Shown in pieces: positions 1 to 11,970 of a stretch of 64,000 nt of DNA (positions are counted from its first letter, which is position 1; each line of letters begins with the position of its first letter). The stretch spans positions 144,792 through 208,791 of the forward strand of contig QAOA01002120.1 in assembly GCA_003255065.1 (NCBI GenBank). Reading direction: 5' to 3'. The DNA is from Cercis canadensis (lineage: Eukaryota > Streptophyta > Magnoliopsida > Fabales > Fabaceae). Position numbers and translations under genes: made by a program. Under the pieces are notes generated by a model. That model was not told the DNA's origin. It did no database searches and worked only from the letters and a program-made list of their open reading frames with translations.

Positions 1-317
1 CGTCAATGACAACGCGGCACATCCACGTCGATGGCCCCATGACATGTCAATTTTTGTTGCCTTTTAAGAATTAAAAAACGAAAGAAAGAAAAAAGTTGTA
101 GGTAGTCAAGTTTATGAAAGGACATGCTAATAGACTATTGACATGTCTTACGTGGACATGTCACATGGCTATTGGTGTATCTAGTAGACACCCATATGTT
201 TGAAAGGTTTTTTTTTTTATTTTTAATTTTTTAAAAATATAATATTTATGTAATTAAATTAAAAGTATAATAAATATATACTTTTATTGTTAAAGTATAA
301 TATTTAGGTGAATGAAC
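1..317. mobile_element. Partial Mutator-type MITE (right half)
   Basis: The right arm, ending near 317 in a motif like AATATTTAGGTGAATGAACG, matches the arm of the complete MITE at 42969-43538, including spaced AT-rich blocks and a GC-richer core with repeated ACATGTC motifs. The left arm would lie outside the window. Family assignment is by similarity to the complete copy, which has a 9 bp target duplication. Confidence 0.5.
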
Positions 318-690
318 GGATATGTATAGGAAAAAGCAATTTTGTACTTAACTTACATAACTCTACGAGGACCTAAGTCCTAATCCTCTCTCTCTCTCTT
401 CCCCCACAAAAAGAAAAAGAAAAAACAGATTCCTGGGCTCAATTGGATAGTATTCTCATTCTTGTCCAGGTTCACCATATCACCAGGATCCCCCTAGTGA
501 TGGTAGGAAAGGCTACCATGAGTATCTCACCTTGTTGCTAATGTTTTCTACATTGTGACTCAGCTTTTTTTGTTGTTTTAGGGCGGGGAGAGGAGATGAA
601 CAAACAAATAGCATTTGATAAAGGAAAAAGTAACACCTATGTTGCCTATATGGTAAAGAATTGATTATAAAAATCACAAAAGAAAAACAG
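318..690. other. Intergenic, no gene seen
   Basis: AT-rich spacer with a short CT microsatellite near 385-400. I see no coding exon. It ends in GAAAAACAG (682-690), the left target-site duplication of the adjacent transposon. Confidence 0.5.
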
Positions 691-2001
691 GAGTGAAGTC
701 CTTCAATAATGTAATTTTCCAAACAATTTTCATGTATACAGTACTTTTAAAACAAATGACACCACAATACTTTTTTTTTTAAAGTTCAATGTCGCATTTT
801 GATAATGAAATGAGTGTTGAATTTTTCGTTTTTGGTTTAGTTGAGTGCTGAATTTTGGCTACATACAGTGCAATTTTTATTTTTTTAGTTCAATATCAAA
901 TTTTGAGGGTTAAAATGGCATAGAAAGCCGAATTTTGATAGTTCGGCACATGTGGAGTGCCGCACTATGACACTCTACATGTTCTCCCTTCAAAATTCGG
1001 CTCTCCACTTATCAATGTGTAAGTCAAAGTATTGAGTCAAATTACGCAATGTGTAATACTCTGTTTCCTCAAAGCTCTTATAACCTTTATTCTTGCTTGC
1101 ACTTTCCGCAATGCCATTGCTGAAGGTCACTTCTGTTGAATATTTCCACTTTGACTTGGATCCTAGAGGGCTTCTACGTGTATAATCTGCAATAAATTTT
1201 CATAAATGAGCTTATGAAATTGAATGAAACAAGAAGAAAAATTGAATACCCAGATGAAATTTTCAATGAAAAATCAGAAGTTGAGAGAACAAACCTGAAA
1301 AATTAGTTGCATTGAGGATTGGAAAATCATTGACATCTAGAACTGAAATTGGGCTGAGATTTTCTGAGCAAAACTCAGTCTTTATCTTCTTTGGTGACTG
1401 CTGGTTTCTTGCCCTTTTGGTCAGTTCCTTCTGTCTGTTTAACAATGGAGAGTTTGAGTTTGAGCTTGAGCATGAACAAGAACCACCATTTCTGTGACTG
1501 TAACTCCTGGAACGTGGTGAAACAGAGCCCATGTCTTTGGCTTTGGCTCCATTGTGATTACCAATCTTTGAACCATGCTTAGAAGGAACCCTTCTGGGTT
1601 CATTCTTCAACTTAGAAAATTTCTTGTTCTTCCCTTGATTCTTTTCCTTCTTCACATTACTCCTCTCTCTCATTACCTCTTTGACTCAACACTTTGACTT
1701 ACACATTCACACTTGGAGAGCCGAATTTTGAAGGGTGGAACATGTGGAGTGCCGCACTATGGCATAGTGCAACACTCCATATGTGCCAAACTATCAAAAT
1801 TTGGCTCTCCATACCATTTTAACCCCCAAAATTCGACACTCAACTAAACAAAAAACAAAAATTCGACACTCCTTTCATTATCAAAATGCGACATTGAACT
1901 TAAAAATAAAAAAAAAAAGTGCTGTAGTGGTGTCATTTGTTTCAAAAGTATCATATACATAGAAATTGTTTGGAAAATTACATTATTGAAGGACTTCACT
2001 T
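691..2001 (-). mobile_element. Pack-MULE-like DNA transposon with captured gene fragment
   Basis: Two long terminal inverted repeats, about 691-1042 and 1679-2001, are close inverted copies and both begin AGTGAAGTCCTTCAATAATG after one base. The element is flanked by a perfect 9 bp direct repeat GAAAAACAG at 682-690 and 2002-2010. Nine-base target duplications and long inverted repeats are the hallmark of Mutator-like elements. No transposase reading frame is present. The interior (about 1043-1678) instead holds a spliceable two-exon fragment of a host gene, which defines a Pack-MULE. The element reads as complete and non-autonomous. Confidence 0.8.
990..1673 (-). CDS. Captured two-exon ORF inside Pack-MULE (about 191 aa)
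   Basis: Exon 1 is 1673-1295 and exon 2 is 1186-990. The 108 bp intron has GT and AG ends and keeps the frame, giving about 191 residues. The start codon lies at the inner edge of one inverted repeat and the stop codon lies within the other, so the host-derived part is about 170 residues. The protein is Lys, Arg and Ser rich, with a Ser/Cys run in the middle and a motif SPISVLD. SP[VI]SVLD-like motifs occur in plant DUF4378-type proteins, but I cannot assign the donor gene with confidence. It could be a dead fragment, an antisense source or a new chimeric gene. Nothing in the sequence proves expression. Confidence 0.4.
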
Positions 2002-2010
2002 GAAAAACAG

Positions 2011-2500
2011 AACTATAAATATAAAGACTATTACAGAGATATTTTTTAGGCTCTATGGAATCGAAACTCTCTTTGAAGCTGCTCTTTGTTCCTATATTGA
2101 CATAAAAATAAAAAATCTAATGGAACTTGGTTAATATAATAAGGCAGTGTACTATTGTAAGATGGACAGAAAAAAGAATTTATTTTGTACTCAGTTGGTC
2201 TAATCCATTCATGTTCAATGTTATGTTCTACAACCTTTTATATGACTGTTTACAGCAAATTATAGCATTTTACTTCAAGCCTTCTAATTCTCTTCTTCCT
2301 ATTCAGCCTATTTCATCCTCTTATGATTCAGAAATTTGGTTCTCAGCAGCTTTTGATTTTGGAAGATAATTGTTTAGCTTAATGGTATAAACAAACACAT
2401 GAAGCTTTCTCAGCTAAGATGGGTTGCACAAACGAAGAATTATAAGCATTCAGCTCTTTTAACAGGTATGGAAGTCTCTGATTATAGAAAAAGTGAAAAT
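2011..2500. other. Spacer and 3' region of the SWSAP1-like gene
   Basis: AT-rich sequence between the Pack-MULE target duplication and the stop codon of the minus-strand gene. It probably includes that gene's 3' UTR. No other coding signal seen. Confidence 0.4.
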
Positions 2501-3934
2501 TTACTCTGCTTGGTCTTCAATAATTGTCTCTAAGAGTAGAGCTTGAAGAGCTATGGAGTATCTTGCGGCTTTAATCCTGCCTGAGTTATCAGTTCCTGAA
2601 TAGCTCCTATCTTCCAAAATAAATGATCCGGGTTCATCGCCTTCTGCACGACCGATACCATATGACAATTAATATGAAAGTTAAGGAGCTATAGATGACA
2701 TGAGAGTGCAAAATACCAATATACCATGCATGAAAGTGTCATGATAGAGGCTGAGGTGCAATCTAAAAGCAGAAAAGGAGGGAGATTGGAAGAAATGATC
2801 AAGTAGAATGAGCAGAGTTAAGTATTATCATGTTATGAATTAACTAACCTTTAATTGTAAAATTGGTGGGTATCCATTTCTTATACATGAAGTACAACCT
2901 TGGGGAATTTCCATGGTGCGTATCCGATAGGACAAACTTGCAACACGCTTTTTCACTGGCAGAGAGAAGTTGGAAAGGAAGTTTAATGGACGTTAAGCAG
3001 CCCACTGAGTTGCCACTAGACTAGTGATCAATCATGGCCCAGGTTGTTTCCAGCAACAGTAAATTCACACTTACTTTGCATAAGTAATTGCATTTCGACA
3101 TAAAGCTAGACTCCTCACCATTGCTAACTCTCGCCCACGACTGTTAGAGTATCGTTCTTGGCAGACCCTTTTGAGATTGATAGTAGAGGTGCTGTTAATG
3201 TTGTTTGACATAGAAATCCTTGAACATGATTGTAAAGAAAAGAGTTTAGAGAAAAAAAAACCTGTCATGAAAGAAATCTCCAAAATCATCGATAATAACT
3301 GCAGCAGGCAATGTATCATACAGATGGAAGGCAGCAAAGTATTTCTTAATGTCTTCATCATCATTCACATACCTTGAGAAAATGAAATGGCATTGGGCAA
3401 GGTAAAAGAAGAGTTTTCCAAAATCAAAGTAAAGTGAGGAATGAGATTGATAGTATAAGTAAAGGGTAAATTAAGGTGATACTTGATTTGTATACGCTCA
3501 AAGACATGAGAAGATGGTTGAATGTCCTGAAGTTTAGAAAAGGAAATGTGAGAATGAGTGTGTGAGGGAGAGATTTGTATTGTAATTGCAATTGGAATTG
3601 TACCTGAGAAAGAAAAGGGGGTTTGGACTCCAACTTGTGACGGTTACAAATGAAGACGACGTTGCGGTTGGTAGAGTTGGCCACATTGAATGCAAACTGG
3701 AACAGTAGAGAGGTCTTTCCACTGCAGAGGAGACGACATTGAATTTGAATTCAAACGAGGCAAGGCATAGCATTGATTAAATTACCAATTTACCATTAAC
3801 CAAACACAAAGACAAAGAAAGCAGAGCGCATACGAGGAAGGAGGACCAGAAAGAAGAACTAGATTGGGGTGGTTTTCAATTTCGAGCAGCTCCGTCACCG
3901 TGCGTTCCCTTGAGAAAAAATTCTCCACCATCAT
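2501..3934 (-). CDS. SWSAP1-like P-loop ATPase, 238 aa, seven exons
   Basis: Exons are 3934-3834, 3721-3604, 3526-3483, 3372-3262, 3167-3075, 2955-2849 and 2643-2501. All introns are GT-AG and phases agree, giving 717 coding bases. Start is the first of two adjacent Met codons. The Walker A motif GPPSSGKT spans the first intron (about residues 30-40) and is followed by SLLFQFAFN. A Walker B-like strand AAVIIDDFGDFF lies near residue 105. The order 'GKTxLLF ... VVFICNR ... ERIQIKY ... hhhhDD' matches animal SWSAP1, a RecA-fold ATPase that pairs with the SWIM protein SWS1/ZSWIM7 (Shu-type complex) to support RAD51-dependent recombination. The length also fits (human form about 229 aa). The orthology is my inference from remembered motifs; a more distant RecA-like ATPase is the alternative. 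The gene looks intact. Confidence 0.7.
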
Positions 3935-4202
3935 ACACTCTCAACATTCAACAATGCAATTCCCCTCAAACTCAAACATTTCACCATTTGCAATTCACAA
4001 CATCATCTCGTCACTTGTCATCCCCACATCGTCAATCACCGTCACAGCAAATTCTTCCAATTAAATTTAGATGGACTAATTGACACTTCAAAACTTAGTT
4101 CTAAAAGTATATTTAAGCTTTTTTTTTTTTCTCAGTTTGAATCGAAGAAATTATATATATATATCTTAGAAATTCTATAATATTACATGAGTATGTCATA
4201 CT
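3935..4202. promoter_or_regulatory. Presumed 5' region of the SWSAP1-like gene
   Basis: The minus-strand gene starts at 3934, so its leader and promoter should lie here. The stretch is AT-rich from about 4060 with a poly-pyrimidine run and a short TA repeat near 4150. No specific element can be defended. Confidence 0.3.
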
Positions 4203-7092
4203 ACACTAATTAGACAAGTTATCACGGGCCGACAGGTTCACCCTTGTCATATTGCGCGGTACTTGCGTAACTCCTTTGAGAAAGCAAGTCAGCCTATCTC
4301 ATTCGATCAAAGCCACACATGTTAAGTAACTAAGCAACTGATAATATACTCGAGGCTTGACAATAACATCTCCCGCATGCACGACACCGATAACATGCTC
4401 ATTATAGTATCTTAAGTATTGCACATAGCAAGCAAGCCAACACAATAGGCACACGCACACCAAAAAAAGTGTCACACACTAGTGAGCAAAACATAAGGCG
4501 GCAAATATATAAGACAAGGGGCTACTCCTTTTATTGGTAGATATGAGTGCAATACAATACATTGACAATGTGTAAGGGAAGTAAATAGCAACACAAAGCC
4601 TAACCCTATGCTGGCACTAAGTCCCACCCTGGGTAACCTAGCACCCTCCCCCTAAAGAGACTAATATGTGAATTCCCTCCTAGCAGGACAATATATTATT
4701 TTTCCTACCCAACATAATACATATTTTTGGAGTTTCGGGTATCGAAACGCCTATTAAGATATATGTAAATTTATCTAAAATCACGAGCTACGCGGCAATG
4801 TGCTAAACACCCGCACTGGACAAGCATAGTGAAGTGAAAAGACAAAAATAACCCCAAACTTTACGAAAATGGCAAAAATTATACAATGCTCCATTTGGGC
4901 TCAAATGTGGCGTGTGGCTTCTCTAGACTCCTTTTTACCTCTCTGCAAAGTTTTAAATCAATCGAAGTTGTCTAGATGTCCGAAATCTGCTCGTCATGTT
5001 TGCGGACCGTGACATTCTTCCCCACTTAATTGGTCAACGTCCTTGTTGACCCTGTTGCTTAAGGCTTCGATTGTTGCTTGAGAGCTTCAACTTGTACTAG
5101 TCTCTTCCTGCTGGTCTAGTGTCTTTCCTTGTGTCTTCAACATCACCAGAATTGTTGTGGATGCTCTGAGGTAACACCACCTGAATGGTTAAAATCTCCC
5201 TCGGTTGAACAACTCTGTCTACTCGCTGAGGTTGAAACTAGGTCTTGTGGGCTAGCTACACACATGACCTTCTGCACTTGACAAGGTTAACATATCCCTC
5301 TGGTAACATCTTCCTCCAAATTGCTGGTTGTAGATTGAGCTCTAAGGTCTTTGTCCACAGTTCAATTCCTTCCTTGTAAGCACTCTTGCTTCTAAGTACT
5401 TTTAGTCAAACTCTGTCATGATCTCGGTGAATTGACAAACTTTCAGATTGATATCTTTTGTAGCTCTACCAATATGTAGGGAATGAACACATATAACCTG
5501 TAAAATGATTTCACAAAGAAGCTCTCCATTAGTCACAATGTCCCTCTTTCGACTCCCGAAATAAGAATATGACCTGATGTACATGTTAGACTCAATCTTC
5601 TGCTTTTGTCTAACTAAGAGGTTCGGAACTCCTAAGAAATCCCTTTCAAATCCGGTGGGAACTCAGGAAGTATCCTACTAGTAGCTGGCTCAAGCAACTT
5701 ATCCAACTAACCCAAGCAAAACTAAGAACAAAACCAAAAGGATAGGCTGCCTCGTCTGTCATACAGTACTTCGACGCTAGAATAAAATTCCCCTCATTTG
5801 CAAGTAACCACTCTCGCAAGGTCTATTATTGCACGAAGTGTCACCATTGGCCCAATAGATCTTTCTCCACTATGTTCTGCTGACAAACAAGACAGTTGAA
5901 AAGTGGGGCTAACCGCCTATGCGATTCACACACCCCTGCCTTCATGGCACAAAATTCTCAATTGATTTGCCGCAACACATCACGGTACCCCCTCTAGAGC
6001 ACCCTCCACAAGTCTCACTTGATGATGGTTTGGCCTTCGATTGTCTTTTTTTTTTTTTTCCTCATTCCTTCAATGCACTCCTGCATTAAGGTTATCGCTC
6101 GGACCACTGTTCTCCACTTCATAGTGTCATTATCACAAGCTTCCTTACGACTAAGCTTTTCTCCATTAGCGCAGATCGACGTGGTTCGCCCCACTGTCAT
6201 CCTTTAGGTTTTCTACAAGCACATCCCATGAATAGGACCTTCCACTATTGGATTCCCTCATGGATTGCAAGACAAACACAAGCTTGGCCCTTTTAGTTAC
6301 ACATTCTCAGCCCAATACAGGATTTTCCCACACCTGCATGAGTGGCAAACAAAAATTCCTGAAACAAACATAACTTGACGTGCCACGAGGAATTTGATGA
6401 CCAACCATCCCATAACAACCAATCGGAACAACTACGAAAGTGTTAACCTACACCACAATCTAGGGTCTCTTTGTACCTCATGGGTCGACAAGGCACAACT
6501 TGACTTGAGTTTTTCTCTGCTCCAAGTCAAACCCATCGGCTACTGCTACAGACTTGAAACTATGAGAAGTATCAATCTCTGCCCTCGCACTCAAAACTGT
6601 CTTTCCAGCTAGTTTGTTGTTGCAATGCCACAAGTCTCTGTCTCAATAAGTTCTCTTCAAATTTAGCCCTTAGCCCACTGCTGGCTACTTGGAATGACTA
6701 TCCACTGGTGGAGTAAGATAGACTTCATTGGTCTTTTTCCCCACTTTTCACTTGGTCCGACTTGCAAGACTGGTCACCACTCCTACTCGAAGGACTTTAT
6801 GTGATGTAGTCTGACAAGCATCCACTATCATGCACCTTAGGTGGTGTTTGGTACCAAGAAAGTTTTAAGATTCTTGAGAAAGTGAGGTGGGAATAAAAGT
6901 TTCTCATGTTTGGTACAAGAGATAAAAAATTCATTCCCGGGAATAAAGGATACCTAGGAATGAAAATTTGAATTGCACATGGGAATAAAACTTTCTCACC
7001 TCTTGAGGTGGGAATGAAACTTTCTTGGGCATGGAGGCTCGCAGCACTCAGCACTGGGCTCGCAATGCTCAGCGCTGGGCCTCCACATCATA
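4203..7092. repeat. Large direct repeat, copy A
   Basis: This block of about 2890 bp recurs at 7094-9976 (about 2883 bp) with scattered substitutions and small indels. Copies A and B are separated by a single N at 7093. Copy A ends abruptly in the middle of a transposon, whereas copy B continues through it. This is the pattern of two overlapping contigs or alleles placed end to end. Confidence 0.8.
4220..5014 (-). repeat. 3' LTR of the relic retrotransposon
   Basis: Matches 11971-12765 over its whole length. On the minus strand it follows the polypurine tract AAGTGGGGAAGAA and starts TGTCACGGTCCGC. A second, near-identical copy lies at about 7109-7904 within the duplicated block. Confidence 0.7.
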
Positions 7093-7093
7093 N

Positions 7094-9976
7094 ACACTAA
7101 TTAGACAAGTTATCACGGGCCAACAGGTTCACCCTTGTCATATTGCGCGGCACTTGCGAAACTCCTTTGAGAAAGCAAGTCAGCCTATCTCATTCGATCC
7201 AACCCACACATGTTAAGTAACTAAGCAACTGATAATATACTCGAGGCTTGACAATAGTATCTCCCGCATGCACGACAACGATAACATGCTCATTATAGTA
7301 TCTTAAGTATTGCACATAGCAAGCAAGCCAACAAAATAGGCACACGCACACCAAAAAAAGTGTCACACACTAGTGAGCAAAACATAAGACGGCAAATATA
7401 TAAGACAAGGGGCTACTCCTTTTATTGATAGATATGAGTGCAATACAATACATTGACAATGTGTAAGGGAAGTAAATAGCAACACAAAGCCTAACCCTAT
7501 GCTGGCACCAAGTCCCACCCCGGGTCACCTAGCACCCTCCCCCTAAAGAGACTAATATGTGAATTCCCTCCTAGCAGGACAATACATTATTTTTCCTACC
7601 CAACATAATACATATTTTTGAAATTTCGGGTATCGAAACGCCTATTAAGATATATGTAAATTTATCTAAAATCACGAGCTACGCGGCAATGTGCTAAACA
7701 CTTGCACTGGACAAGCATAGTGAAGTGAAAAGACAAAAATAACCCCAAACTTTACGAAAATGGCAAAAATTATACAATGCTCCATTTGGGCTCAAATGTG
7801 GCGTGCGGCTTCTCTAGACTCCTTTTTACCTCTCTGCAAAGTTTTAAATCAATCGAAGTTGTCTAGATGCCCGAAATCTGCTCATCATGTTTGCGGACCG
7901 TGACATTCTTCCCCACTTAATTGGTCAACGTCCTTGTTGACCCTGTTGCTTAAGGCTTCGATTGTTGCTTGAGATCTTCAACTTTTACTAGTCTCTTCCT
8001 GCTGGTCTAGTGTCTTTCCTTGTGTCTTCAACATCACCAGAATTGTTGTGGATGCTCTGAGGTAACACCACTTGAATGGTTAAAATCTCCCTCGGTTGAA
8101 CAACTCTGTCTACTCGCTGAGGTTGAAACTAGGTCTTGTGGGCTAGCTACACACATGACCTTCTGCACTTGACAAGGTTGACATATCCCTCTGGTAACAT
8201 CTTCCTCCAAGTTGCTGGTTGTAGATTGAGCTCTAAGGTCTTTGTCCACAGTTCAATTCCTTCCTTGTAAGCACTCTTGCTTCTAAGTACTTTCAGTCAA
8301 ACTCTATCATGATCTCGGTGAATTGACAAACTTTCAGATTGATATCTTTTGTAGCTCTACTAATATGTAGGGAATGAACACATATAACCTGTAAAATGAT
8401 TTCACAAAGAAGCTTTCCATTAGTCACAATGTCCCTCTTTCGACTCCCGAAATAAGAATATGACCTGATGTACATGTTAGACTCAATCTTCTGCTTTTGT
8501 CTAACTAAGAGGTTCGGAACTCCTAAGAAATCCCTTTCAAATCTGATGGGAACTCAGGAAGTATCCTACTAGTAGCTGACTCAAGCAACTTATCCAACTA
8601 ACCCAAGCAAAACTAAGAACAAAACCAAAAGGATAGGCTGCCTCGTCTGTCATACAGTACTTCAACGCTAGAATAAAATTCCCCTCATTTGCAAGTAACC
8701 ACTCTTGCAAGGTCTATTATTGCACGAAGTGTCACCATTGGCCCAATAGATCTTTCTCCACTATGTTCTGCTGACAAACAAGACAGTTGAAAAGTGGGGC
8801 TAACCGCCTATGCGATTCACACACCCCTACCTTCATGGCACAAAATTCTCAATTGATTTGCCGCAACACATCACGGTACCCCCTCTAGAGCACCCTCCAC
8901 AAGTCTTACTTGATGATGGTTTGGCCTTCGATTGTCTTTTTTTTTTCCTTATTCCTTCAATGCACTCCTACATTAAGGTTATCGCTCGGACCACTGTTCT
9001 CCACTTCATAGTGTCATTATCACAAGCTTCCTTACGACTAAGCTTTTCTCCATTAGCGCGGATCGACGTGGTTCGCCCCACCGCCATCCTCTAGGTTCTC
9101 TACAAGCACATCCTATGAATAGGACCTTCCACTGGATTCCCTCATGGATTGCAAGACAAACACAAGCTTGACCCTTTCAGTTACACATTCTCAGCCCAAT
9201 ATAGGATTTTTCCACACCTGCATGAGTGGCAAACAAAAATTCCTGGAACAAACATAACTTGACGTGCCACGAGGAATTTGATGACCAACCATCCCATGAC
9301 AACCAATCGGAACAACCATGAAAGTGTTAACATACACCACAATCCAGGGGTTCTTTGTACCTCATGGGTCGACAAGGCACAACTTGACTTGAGTTTTTCT
9401 CTGCTCCAAGTCAAACCCATCAGCTATTGCTATAGACTTGAAACTATAAGAAGTATCAATCTCTGCCCTCGCACTCAAAACTGTCTTTTCAGCTAGTTTG
9501 TTATTGCAATGCCACAAGTCTCTGTCTTAATAAGTTCTCTTTAAATTTAGCCATTAGCCCACTGCTGGCTACTCGGAATGACTATCCACTGGTGGAGTAA
9601 GATAGACTTCATTGGTCTTTTTCCCCACTTTTCACTTAGTCCGACTTGCAAGACTGGTCACCACTCCTACTCGAAGGACTTTATGTGATGTAGTCTGACA
9701 AGCATCCACTATCATGCACCTTAGGTAGTGTTTGGTACCAGGAAAGTTTTAAGATTCCTGAGAAAGTGAAGTGGGAATAAAAGTTTCTCATGTTTGGTGC
9801 AAGAGATAAAAAATTCATTCCTGAGAATAAAGGATACCTAAGAATGAAAATTTGAACTGCACATGGGAATAAAACTTTCTCACCTCTTGAGGTGGGAATG
9901 AAACTTTCTTGGGTATGGAGGCTCGCAGCGCTCAGCACTGGGCTCGCAATGCTCAGCGCTGGGCCTCCACATCATA
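7094..9976. repeat. Large direct repeat, copy B
   Basis: Second copy of 4203-7092, starting directly after the N at 7093. It contains the same LTR, the same internal sequence and the left arm of the Harbinger-type element, which here is continuous with the rest of that element. By eye the copies differ at about two positions per hundred, compatible with allelic divergence. Confidence 0.8.
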
Positions 9977-10699
9977 GTTGATCTTCAGAAAGTGAGAGGG
10001 ACGGGGGTGCAAGGGCTAAGAGGGATAGAAAGAGAAGGAGGGAGATATTGCGTGATGTTAAAGAGAGGGAGAGGGCCGGGTGGGTGGGGTGCGGGGCAGT
10101 GGCAGGGGCACCGTCGCCACTGGTCCTCATAGACGATATCATCTTTGATATCCTCTCAAGGCTATCGGTGAAATCTCTTATGCAATTGAGGTGTGTATGC
10201 AAGGCTTGGAATATCTTAATTTCTAATCCCCTATTCGTGAAGAATCACCTTGATAGATCAATTAAGGATACTACCATAACCCACCATCGATTCTTGTTAC
10301 TCACCCACCATCATGGATGTCATCTCATTTCTTGCTCTCTGCAATCTTTATTCAATAACCCATCAACCCTAGTTATCGATTTTGATGTAGCTTCTAATTT
10401 TCTATTCTAATTGAATTTTGGCGACATCAAAGGCTCATGCAATGGGTTATTGTGTTTGGGTCCTTTCAGAGATGTGTGCTTTCTGTTATGGAACCCATGT
10501 ACCATAACATAAACAACCCAAGTCTCATCTTCATTTATTTTAACAATTTAATTGACTCAAGTGCAAAAACATTCCCAGGAAAATTAAGTGATAACCAAAC
10601 ATGAGAATATCAACTTTCTTAGTAATCTCATTCCTGGGAATCCTATTCTCAGGAAAGTAAGGATTCCTAGACAAGTTATAATTGGTACCAAACACCACC
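9724..10699. mobile_element. Harbinger-type non-autonomous element carrying an F-box fragment
   Basis: The ends are inverted copies of GGTGGTGTTTGGTACC (left copy has one change) and the element is flanked by TTA at 9721-9723 and 10700-10702. The 3 bp TTA target duplication is typical of PIF/Harbinger elements. Subterminal sequences also match in inverted order, both carrying CATGTTTGG and GGAATR-rich motifs. The interior, about 9977-10520, is an F-box gene fragment. The left arm alone recurs at 6839-7092 because of the 2.9 kb duplication. No transposase is seen. Confidence 0.65.
10048..10510 (+). pseudogene. F-box protein gene fragment (F-box plus start of associated domain)
   Basis: An open frame from 10048 to 10410 contains an F-box, with LIDDIIFDILSRLSVKSLMQ and then RCVCKAWNILI, at about residues 28-60. 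This is the arrangement of plant SCF ubiquitin-ligase adaptors of the CPR1/At3g23880 type. A stop interrupts at 10408-10410, but the same frame continues with GSCNGLLCLG and LLWNP, conserved early motifs of the F-box-associated domain, before a second stop near 10508-10510. Everything beyond is missing, so the C-terminal substrate-binding domain is lost. The fragment lies wholly inside a Harbinger-type element. It is most likely a captured, dead gene piece. Confidence 0.75.
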
Positions 10700-11159
10700 T
10701 TAAAAGAACAAGGCCACACCTTATTTCCCAACAAGGGCAGAACACCAACACACGTGCAAAGAGCATCTTATATGTCCGCCTTTCCAACAAGTGTCCTTCT
10801 TCATAATTGGTTCCATACCAACATGCCCAATCTTCCAAGAGCTTGAACCCCACAACTCTTGCTTGAGTTTTACTCAAGTGTTGATGGCACAACTTTAGGC
10901 AAGACTGGTTCTCAAAATCTTCCTTCTCCATATCTCGTCTCATCCTCTAATGAGTTTCACATAGTAGCTATCTTGTCCTTCTGCTTCCACCAAGCTAGTC
11001 TCTACTGCTAGGAAGTATTGTTCCCATGTCTCAAGTTCCTTTGGCGTCTCACATCTCAACAAGTTCACACATATGGTCTCCATCTTCCATCATCCCACTT
11101 GGTTGCAATGATGAACTCTTGCAACACACTCCTGCCAACTCCTTGACAATACTCCCAAG

Positions 11160-11716
11160 TAGAGGTAGGGAAATAGGCCAGACCCGAAAAAAAAAGTATG
11201 GTTGGGTTTCCATTTTGCTCGCCCGAATAAAAATGGCCGATTTGGCTTAGCCTATTTTGGCCCGTGGCCCATTCGGGTTTGAGCTGGGCAAAGCTGGCCT
11301 TTTTTTTTTTTTTAAGATTACCAAATTCTATTAATATATGTTTTTTAACTTTAAAATTTAAAGTGTAATGTACTGTTATAATTTTTTTAGTTAATTAGAC
11401 ATCTTTATTTTAAATTTATATTCACATACATTTTTTTATTATACATCTTTAATTCTTTGTTTTAATTTTATTTATTACTTTATACATATTTTGTTTTGTT
11501 TAATTAAATTCATTCATAATTTAACTAAAATCACTAAAACAAAAAACTTAAACCTTTGTTAGATTTTAACGTAATTATAAATAAAAATATGTAAAAAAAT
11601 AAATAAAAATGGGCTGCCCTGTTTTAGCCTGCAGCTCGAGGAGGTTAGGTTGGGTTCCTATTTTGCTAGCCTGAATAAAAACAGGCCAATTTGACCCGGC
11701 CCATTTCCCACCTTTA
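11160..11716. mobile_element. hAT-type MITE
   Basis: The ends are TAGAGGTAGGGAAATAGGCC and the inverted TAAAGGTGGGAAATGGGCC, followed by matching GACCCG/GGGTC stretches. The flanks CTCCCAAG (11152-11159) and CTTCCAAG (11717-11724) form an 8 bp target duplication with one mismatch. TA-R-GG-type ends and 8 bp duplications are typical of hAT elements. The interior is AT-rich and non-coding. It is inserted in the gag-proximal part of the LTR relic. Confidence 0.7.
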
Positions 11717-11970
11717 CTTCCAAGCATGCTGGTCATGTTCATACAACCACTAAGTGCACGCACTCATGGAGTATAAGACATCCCAACAAGTCCAACAAAC
11801 GGATGAGATAAGAAAGCTTGAATTCACCCAACCGTGTCACTTATTCCCATTTTCTCTTGCGCACAAGATGACTTAGCCTAAAGAACCTTGATCAACTCTA
11901 TCCACGGTGTAACAATCATGATCAACATGGTGGTCTTGTTCCACACTAGTAACAGGGCTCTGATACCAAC

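Noticed and set aside
9681-9938. Minus-strand open frames at 6797-7054 and 9681-9938 that look conserved between two places
   Set aside because: They are the two copies of the Harbinger-type left arm and flank inside the duplicated block, so their agreement reflects sequence duplication and not coding conservation.
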